In this document: positions 1 through 3,387 of the stretch, piece after piece
How positions within the stretch are numbered: position 1 is the first letter of the stretch
How the letters are laid out: every line of letters begins with the position of its first letter
Assembly: GCA_016286595.1 (NCBI GenBank)
Contig: JAEETR010000125.1
Coordinates: 1 to 6,207 of the forward strand
DNA: 6,207 nt
Origin: Oscillospiraceae bacterium
GTDB lineage: Bacteria > Bacillota > Clostridia > Oscillospirales > Oscillospiraceae
Direction: 5' to 3'
Position numbers and translations under genes: made by a program
The notes under the pieces: generated by a model
What the model was told of the DNA's origin: nothing
Databases searched by the model: none
Seen by the model: only the letters and a program-made list of their open reading frames with translations

Positions 1-529
1 CGCCGTCGTGGATATACCCGCCGTGAACGAGGCTTTCGTCCTCACAGTGGGCGGCGATGATCCTGCCCAGGGCTTTGGCCCTTATCATGGCGGAGCGCAT
101 CATTTCGTCGGACTGAACGCCCTTTCCGTCGTCGGAGAAGGCGCACACCTTCGGGGCCATCCCCTCCAGGTCGGCGAGGACCTTCCCCTGTTCGCCCACC
201 GTGATGGCGCCGTAGGGCAGCACGGAGACGACGGCGTCCCGCCGTATTATCTCCAGCTCCCGCTCGAGGTTTTCAGCGCTGTCGGGCACGGGATCGAGGT
301 TGGGCATGGCGCACACCGCCGTATACCCCCCCGCCGCCGCGGCCATGGAGCCGGTGCGGATGGTCTCCTTATAAGAAAAACCCGGCTGGCGAAGGTGCAC
401 GTGCACGTCGCAGAAGCCGGGTAAAATAACGTATTTTTCACTGTTGAGGGAGGAGAGGTCGATATCCGCGTCAAGGGAAAAGTTCTCCGCGCCGGGCATG
501 ACGTTCACGCATTTCTCGAAAGATTCCAT
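1..529 (-). CDS. pyrC: Dihydroorotase, N-terminal part (runs off left edge)
   Basis: Cytosolic zinc amidohydrolase that interconverts N-carbamoyl-L-aspartate and L-dihydroorotate, the third step of de novo pyrimidine synthesis. The frame is open from an ATG at 527-529 to the window edge, giving 176 residues. Visible signatures are DVHVHLRQPG (41-50; metal ligands H43 and H45, substrate-binding R47), MPN (75-77, substrate Asn), FSDDG (131-135, the Asp that takes the place of the carboxylated Lys in class I enzymes) and AHCED (160-164, ligand H161). GGGAGG lies 5 nt before the ATG. Only 40 residues precede the metal motif, against roughly 55-60 in Bacillus-type PyrC, so the N-terminal beta-domain looks shortened. 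No earlier start is possible because the leader terminator lies immediately upstream. The PyrR-type leader supports the assignment independently. The C-terminal half is outside the window. Dihydropyrimidinase or allantoinase is less likely given the MPN and FSDDG motifs and the regulation. Confidence 0.96.
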   Translation of the reverse strand, partial: MESFEKCVNVMPGAENFSLDADIDLSSLNSEKYVILPGFCDVHVHLRQPGFSYKETIRTGSMAAAAGGYTAVCAMPNLDPVPDSAENLERELEIIRRDAVVSVLPYGAITVGEQGKVLADLEGMAPKVCAFSDDGKGVQSDEMMRSAMIRAKALGRIIAAHCEDESLVHGGYIHDG

Positions 530-542
530 CTTGTCCTCCCAC

Positions 543-569
543 AAAAAAAGACCTGCCCTTCGGCAAGTC
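543..569 (-). terminator. Intrinsic terminator of the pyrC attenuator
   Basis: On the minus strand an 8-bp stem (GACTTGCC / GGCAGGTC, one G-U pair) closes a GAAG loop and is followed at once by seven T. It sits between the pyrC promoter and start codon, so it must be conditional. Its 5' arm shares six bases (CTTGCC) with the antiterminator arm at 560-567, so the two structures exclude each other. Only GT separates the T-run from the GGGAGG ribosome site. Confidence 0.9.
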
Positions 570-615
570 GCAACAAAGCACGGGCATAAGCCCGCCCCGT
601 ATAGTCTCTTGCCGA
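560..615 (-). promoter_or_regulatory. Antiterminator pairing in pyrC leader
   Basis: On the minus strand TCGGCAAG (608-615) is exactly complementary over 8 bp to CTTGCCGA (560-567). The first arm is also the 3' flank of the PyrR hairpin and the second overlaps the 5' arm of the terminator. The intervening RNA holds a small hairpin (581-594, 5-bp stem, 4-base loop). Inference: when PyrR is not bound, this long-range pairing forms and the terminator cannot. Confidence 0.8.
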
Positions 616-637
616 CCTCTCTGGATCGCCTTAAAGA
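605..637 (-). promoter_or_regulatory. PyrR-binding hairpin (anti-antiterminator)
   Basis: The minus-strand core at 614-627 reads GATCCAGAGAGGTC. It matches the known PyrR RNA recognition consensus ARUCCNGNGAGGYU except at the first and last positions. There the usual A-U pair is replaced by G-C, a compensatory change that keeps the upper stem. The T bulge, the CC/GG pairs and the NGNGA loop are all present. TCTT and AAGA at the outer ends can close the lower stem. In Bacillus, UMP-bound PyrR stabilises this hairpin, which frees the terminator and shuts off pyrimidine genes. Here it would make pyrC, and any genes after it, respond to pyrimidine supply. Confidence 0.9.
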
Positions 638-649
638 TTTATCGCTTAC

Positions 650-678
650 AGAATACTAAACGCTCCCGGCTTTGTCAA
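650..678 (-). promoter_or_regulatory. Sigma-A promoter of pyrC
   Basis: The minus strand has a perfect -35 TTGACA (673-678), a 17-bp spacer and a -10 TATTCT (650-655). The predicted start near 642-643 gives a leader of about 115 nt, which holds the PyrR hairpin, antiterminator arms and terminator in the expected order. Confidence 0.88.
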
Positions 679-728
679 TGAGCAAATTGTCGTTTTTCCG
701 CCCCGAGCGGCGGCATTTTCCGTTATGA

Positions 729-757
729 TTGACCGCGGCGCCCCGCCGTGCTACAAT
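729..757 (+). promoter_or_regulatory. Sigma-A promoter of the GNAT gene
   Basis: TTGACC (729-734), a 17-bp spacer and TACAAT (752-757), with an extended TGC before the -10 box. Predicted start is near 764, about 30 nt before the ATG at 794. The promoter lies inside the upstream extension of the reading frame (ATG at 725), so translation cannot begin at 725 from this promoter. Confidence 0.85.
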
Positions 758-777
758 GCACCCGTTAAAACTGCGGC

Positions 778-783
778 AAGGAG
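778..783 (+). promoter_or_regulatory. Ribosome-binding site fixing the GNAT start
   Basis: AAGGAG lies 10 nt before the ATG at 794-796. No comparable site precedes the in-frame ATG at 725. This decides for the shorter 163-residue protein. Confidence 0.8.
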
Positions 784-793
784 CCTGATTTTC

Positions 794-1285
794 ATGGAGT
801 TTATTCGAATAACGGCCGACAACGGCGACGGGGTGGCGGAGCTTTCACGGGTGGCGTCGGAGATAGTGCGGGAGCACTACGACCCCCTTCTCGGCCCGGA
901 GCAGAACACGTATATGATAAACATGTTCCAGTCCGTCCCGGCCATAACGGAGCAGCTTCACCACGGGTACAGATACTACCTCCTGCGGGTGGACGGCGCC
1001 GACGCCGGGTTCATGGGCTTTTACCCCCGTGAAGGGGCCATGTACCTGAGCAAGTTCTATCTGTATAAGGAGTTCCGCCGTCAGGGCCACTCCCGTGAGA
1101 TGCTGGATTTCCTGAAATCGGAGTCGGAAAAAGAGGGCTTGCGGGCCATCGAGCTCAACGTGAACAAATATAACGACGCGCTCCTTGCCTACAAGGCCCT
1201 TGGGTTCGGGATAATCCGGGCCGAGGTCAACGACATAGGCCACGGCTACGTGATGGACGACTACGTGTGCCGCCTGGAATGGTGA
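794..1285 (+). CDS. GNAT-family N-acetyltransferase
   Basis: A 163-residue soluble protein of the GNAT fold, which transfers an acetyl group from acetyl-CoA to an amine; the substrate cannot be read from sequence. Motif A is at about 85-105, with the CoA pyrophosphate loop RRQGHS (95-100). The last position is Ser where Gly or Ala is usual. Motif B follows: LNVNKYNDALLAYKALGF (121-138), with conserved Asn residues and the YxxxGF ending. The C-terminal segment DIGHGYVMDDYV (147-158) resembles, from memory, a common uncharacterised Firmicutes subgroup. Length is normal for a single-domain GNAT. The start is set by the promoter at 729-757 and AAGGAG at 778-783. The gene appears monocistronic, divergent from pyrC and convergent with the MATE gene, with a terminator 11 nt after the stop. 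No functional link to its neighbours is visible. Family assignment is firm; substrate unknown. Confidence 0.9.
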   Translation: MEFIRITADNGDGVAELSRVASEIVREHYDPLLGPEQNTYMINMFQSVPAITEQLHHGYRYYLLRVDGADAGFMGFYPREGAMYLSKFYLYKEFRRQGHSREMLDFLKSESEKEGLRAIELNVNKYNDALLAYKALGFGIIRAEVNDIGHGYVMDDYVCRLEW

Positions 1286-1296
1286 GGATAAAAGTG

Positions 1297-1326
1297 AAAA
1301 ACAGCGGCCGCAAGGCCGCTGTTTTT
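1297..1326. terminator. Bidirectional intrinsic terminator
   Basis: A perfect 13-bp inverted repeat (AAAAACAGCGGCC and its complement) around a GCAA loop. The core is GC-rich CAGCGGCC, flanked by an A-tract on one side and a T-tract on the other, so each strand ends in five T. It lies in the 48 bp between two convergent genes and can serve both the GNAT gene (plus strand) and the MATE gene (minus strand). Confidence 0.93.
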
Positions 1327-1333
1327 ATCACGT

Positions 1334-2782
1334 TTACGCCCTCGTCCTTGCGCCTTTTGCCGTTGACGCGAAGGGGGGCTCGGCGCCGTCGGGCAGATGG
1401 CTGAACTGCCTGAGCATCCTGTAAGCCAGCGGAAGAGCCAGCAGCAGACAGGCGAACAGGTCCGACGCGGCCTGGGCCACGGCCAGACCGTACTCCCCTG
1501 GAAGTCCCACGTAGGGGAACACCCTGGGCAGTATCAGCACCATGGGGATGAGGAACAGCAGCTGGCGGGACATGCTCAGGGCCAGATTGCCGATGGGGCG
1601 GCCCAGAGACTGGTAAAGGTTCGACGTGACCATGACGACGATGTGGGGGAACAGCACCAGGCACAGCGCCCTTATCTTCAGGGAGCCTATGGCGTACATG
1701 GTCTCGTTGGCCTCATGGTTGAACCAGCCGATAAGGTTGCGGGAGAATATGAACATCGCCGTACCCAGCACGAGGGCGGCGGACATTCCTATCATGATAG
1801 TGGTGAAATAGGCCTGCCTCACGCGCTTGTACTTTCTGGCGCCCCAGCAGAAGCCGGCCACGGGACCGAAGCCCTGGGAGAAGCCCATGATGCCGGAGGC
1901 CACCAGACGGTAGAGCTTGTTGGCCACGGAGATGCCGGCCAGCACGGCGGTGCCGAAGGTCTTGGCCACGTTGTTGGTGATGATGCCGCCGGTGCTCATA
2001 AGGCTCATGCGCAGGAAGGCGGGCACGCCCATGCGGGCCACCTCGATGGCGCCCTCCCTGTCGGGCTTGAAGTTCTTCCAGCTTATGTCCAGCATGGCGT
2101 GCTTCTTCACGAAGGGATAGGCCAGCACGCAGGCGCTGACCACCTTGGAAAGGGCGGTGGCGCCGGCGGCGCCGGACACGCCCCAGCCGAAAACGTTTAT
2201 GAACAGGGGATCAAGGCCGATGTTCAGCACGCAGCCGGACACCATGCCTATCATGGCGAAGGTGGTGCTGCCCTCACTTCGCAGAAGCTGGTTCTGAATA
2301 AGCTCCGCCGTGGTGAAGGGGGCGGCCAGCAGTATCCAGAATGAGTACTGCATGGAGTAATGCTTTGCCTCCTGGGTGGCGCCCAGCAGGTCGACTATGG
2401 GCGAGCGGAAGGCAAGACACACCAGTCCGAACACCAGCGAGAACGCTATTCCTATAAAAAGCGTGCTGGTGCCCACGCGGCTGGCCTTTTCATCCTGTTT
2501 GGCGCCCATAAGGCGGGATATGTAGCTGGACGCGCCCAGGGCGAAGCCCATGGACACAGCCCTGAGGATGTGCATCAGCGAGTCGTTGACGGCCACCGCC
2601 GCCGTGGCGTTCACGCCCAGCTGGCTGACGAACAGCGCGTCGCAGAAGTTGTAAACCGAGTCTATGAGGGAAGCGATGATCATGGGTATGGCCACCTTCG
2701 GGATGACCCTGAGCATCTTCTCCTCCAGCATGAGCCTGCGCCGGGCGTCCCTGGCCTGGGCCTGCTTATCCGCAACTGACAA
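1334..2782 (-). CDS. MATE-family multidrug/cation antiporter
   Basis: A 482-residue inner-membrane transporter of the MATE (MatE/NorM/MepA) family, which exports cationic drugs or metabolites in exchange for Na+ or H+. Length and hydrophobic pattern suit the standard 12 helices in two six-helix halves. Recognisable segments are the N-terminal helix with D41, N45, D48 and the VSQLG turn (52-56), LRSEG (167-171), NIGLDPLFI (187-195), WGVSGAAGATALS (200-212) and QGFGPVAGFCWGARKYKRV (303-321), a hallmark of the MepA-like branch. About 20 polar residues precede the first helix and a charged tail of about 30 ends the protein. The start is TTG at 2780-2782 with GGAG 9 nt upstream; the next upstream in-frame codon of note is a stop, and the next ATG is codon 18. 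It has its own promoter and terminator, so it is monocistronic and divergent from the BlaI/M56 operon. Substrate unknown. Confidence 0.93.
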   Translation of the reverse strand: MSVADKQAQARDARRRLMLEEKMLRVIPKVAIPMIIASLIDSVYNFCDALFVSQLGVNATAAVAVNDSLMHILRAVSMGFALGASSYISRLMGAKQDEKASRVGTSTLFIGIAFSLVFGLVCLAFRSPIVDLLGATQEAKHYSMQYSFWILLAAPFTTAELIQNQLLRSEGSTTFAMIGMVSGCVLNIGLDPLFINVFGWGVSGAAGATALSKVVSACVLAYPFVKKHAMLDISWKNFKPDREGAIEVARMGVPAFLRMSLMSTGGIITNNVAKTFGTAVLAGISVANKLYRLVASGIMGFSQGFGPVAGFCWGARKYKRVRQAYFTTIMIGMSAALVLGTAMFIFSRNLIGWFNHEANETMYAIGSLKIRALCLVLFPHIVVMVTSNLYQSLGRPIGNLALSMSRQLLFLIPMVLILPRVFPYVGLPGEYGLAVAQAASDLFACLLLALPLAYRMLRQFSHLPDGAEPPFASTAKGARTRA

Positions 2783-2791
2783 AATAAATCA

Positions 2792-2795
2792 CTCC
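2792..2795 (-). promoter_or_regulatory. Ribosome-binding site for the TTG start of the MATE gene
   Basis: The minus strand reads GGAG 9 nt before TTG (2780-2782). An in-frame TGA at 2789-2791 rules out any longer protein, so TTG is the first usable start. Starting at Met18 or Met23 would lose a charged, non-membrane tail and has no obvious ribosome site, but is not excluded. Confidence 0.65.
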
Positions 2796-2802
2796 AATTC
2801 GT

Positions 2803-2813
2803 TGTAACTTGCA
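2803..2813. promoter_or_regulatory. Possible operator at the MATE transcription start (weak)
   Basis: TGTAACTTGCA is an imperfect palindrome (4 of 5 positions match between half-sites) at the predicted start of the MATE transcript. Many drug-efflux genes are controlled by a local repressor at this place, but no such regulator gene is adjacent. The element does not match the ACA-NN-TGT core of the neighbouring BlaI-like operators. An 11-bp imperfect palindrome can easily arise by chance. Confidence 0.2.
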
Positions 2814-2819
2814 CCTATT

Positions 2820-2848
2820 ATTAAACCACGTATTTATCCCTCAGTCAA
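2820..2848 (-). promoter_or_regulatory. Sigma-A promoter of the MATE gene
   Basis: The minus strand has TTGACT (2843-2848), a 17-bp spacer ending in an extended TGG, and TTTAAT (2820-2825). Predicted start is near 2813-2815, leaving a leader of about 30 nt. Upstream of the -35 box the strand carries A-tracts (about 2861-2880) that could act as an UP element. Confidence 0.82.
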
Positions 2849-2939
2849 TAGGAAACGGCCCTTTCTTTTTCCATATTTTTCCCGCGCAGGCCCTGCCCCG
2901 TCCCGGCGGCGACGGCGGCACCGCGGCGGAATTTTATGT

Positions 2940-2953
2940 TTGACATTTGTTAT
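2940..2953. promoter_or_regulatory. Operator O1, overlapping the -35 box
   Basis: TTGACATTTGTTAT has the ACA-NN-TGT core and four of six matching positions between its half-sites. The left half is the -35 hexamer itself, which may explain its imperfection. Its right side continues as TGTTATCCTT (2948-2957), which recurs exactly in O2. The candidate ligand is the BlaI-like protein encoded downstream. BlaI/MecI/CopY repressors are known to bind TACA/TGTA dyads, so this is a variant of that core. Confidence 0.7.
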
Positions 2954-2968
2954 CCTTCGTGCTATAAC
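2940..2968 (+). promoter_or_regulatory. Sigma-A promoter of the blaI-like/M56 operon
   Basis: A perfect -35 TTGACA (2940-2945), a 17-bp spacer ending in an extended TGC, and TATAAC (2963-2968). The predicted start is near 2974-2976, about 35 nt before the ATG. Such a strong promoter fits a gene held down by a repressor. The 90 bp between this promoter and the MATE promoter are GC-rich on the right and pyrimidine-rich on the left, with no gene visible. Confidence 0.88.
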
Positions 2969-2973
2969 TCTGT

Positions 2974-2987
2974 ATAACAAATGTTAT
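2974..2987. promoter_or_regulatory. Operator O2, at the transcription start
   Basis: ATAACAAATGTTAT is a palindrome with two perfect 6-bp half-sites (ATAACA/TGTTAT) around a central AA. It lies at the predicted +1, with its centre 34 bp from that of O1, about three helical turns. ATAACAAATGT (2974-2984) is also the exact reverse complement of ACATTTGTTAT in O1 (2943-2953). A dimer here would block RNA polymerase; two dimers on one face could act together. Confidence 0.75.
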
Positions 2988-2996
2988 CCTTGTGAA

Positions 2997-3003
2997 AAGG
3001 AGG
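2997..3003 (+). promoter_or_regulatory. Ribosome-binding site fixing the blaI-like start
   Basis: AAGGAGG ends 6 nt before the ATG at 3010-3012. An in-frame GTG at 2992 would place this site inside the coding sequence and has no site of its own, so the ATG is preferred. Confidence 0.85.
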
Positions 3004-3009
3004 GTGCTT

Positions 3010-3387
3010 ATGGCAAAGCTGTCGCTGTCCGACGGGGAGTGGAAGCTGATGAATCTTCTGTGGGAGTCCTCTCCCCTTACCATCGCCGACATGGTGCGTT
3101 CCCTGGAGACGGATACGGGCTGGACCAAGGCAACGGTTAACATAATGCTTGGCCGTCTGGCGGACAAGGGGGCCGTGCGCGTCGACGCCACGGGCCGGTC
3201 GAAGCTCTACTATCCCCTGCTGGACCGGGACGACGCGCTGCGCCAGGAGGCCAGAAACATGCTTTCCCGGGTCAGGACCGGGGGATTGGGACTGCTGGTG
3301 AGCACCATGGCCCGTGAAAGCCGCCTCACCGACGAGGAGATAGACGAGCTCTACCGGATACTGAAGGAGGGCAGCCGCCGTGATTGA
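3010..3387 (+). CDS. BlaI/MecI/CopY-family transcriptional repressor
   Basis: A 125-residue cytosolic dimeric repressor, the usual length for the family. Residues 1-75 form the winged helix. Signature positions include LSDGEWKLMNLLWE (6-19), the recognition-helix segment GWTKATVNIMLGRLADKG (37-54) and the wing ending in KLYYPL (65-70). Residues 76-122 form the helical dimerisation part, with LTDEEIDELYRIL (106-118). In staphylococcal BlaI the paired protease pathway cuts between Asn101 and Phe102. By eye the matching pair here is Thr99-Met100, so the cleaved bond or the mode of inactivation may differ. The gene is first in an operon, its stop overlaps the start of the M56 gene by 8 nt, and its promoter carries two ACA-NN-TGT palindromes, so it very likely represses itself. 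The targets are probably not beta-lactamase, because none is present and the partner lacks a recognisable penicillin-binding sensor. Confidence 0.95.
   Translation: MAKLSLSDGEWKLMNLLWESSPLTIADMVRSLETDTGWTKATVNIMLGRLADKGAVRVDATGRSKLYYPLLDRDDALRQEARNMLSRVRTGGLGLLVSTMARESRLTDEEIDELYRILKEGSRRD
3363..3370 (+). promoter_or_regulatory. Ribosome-binding site for the M56 gene, inside the blaI-like gene
   Basis: GAAGGAGG lies 9 nt before GTG (3380-3382), within the end of the repressor gene. The GTGATTGA overlap (3380-3387) contains the start of one gene and the stop of the other, typical of translational coupling. The next in-frame ATG (codon 7, 3398) lacks such a site. Confidence 0.82.

Noticed and set aside
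690..715. Small GC hairpin (CCGC...GCGG) between the pyrC and GNAT promoters as a terminator
   Set aside because: The stem is only 4 bp with no T-run following it on either strand, and it lies between divergent promoters where no transcript needs to end.
725..793. Upstream in-frame extension of the GNAT gene from ATG 725
   Set aside because: The promoter boxes (729-757) and AAGGAG (778-783) lie inside the extension, and the normal GNAT N-terminus begins at 794.
1397..2344. Open frame of 315 codons on the plus strand opposite the MATE gene
   Set aside because: Extremely His/Gly-rich composition typical of an antisense shadow, with no family motif; the minus strand encodes a clear MATE transporter.
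2800..2870. A BlaI-type operator at the MATE promoter
   Set aside because: No ACA-NN-TGT core is found there on either strand; only a weak, unrelated imperfect palindrome occurs at 2803-2813.
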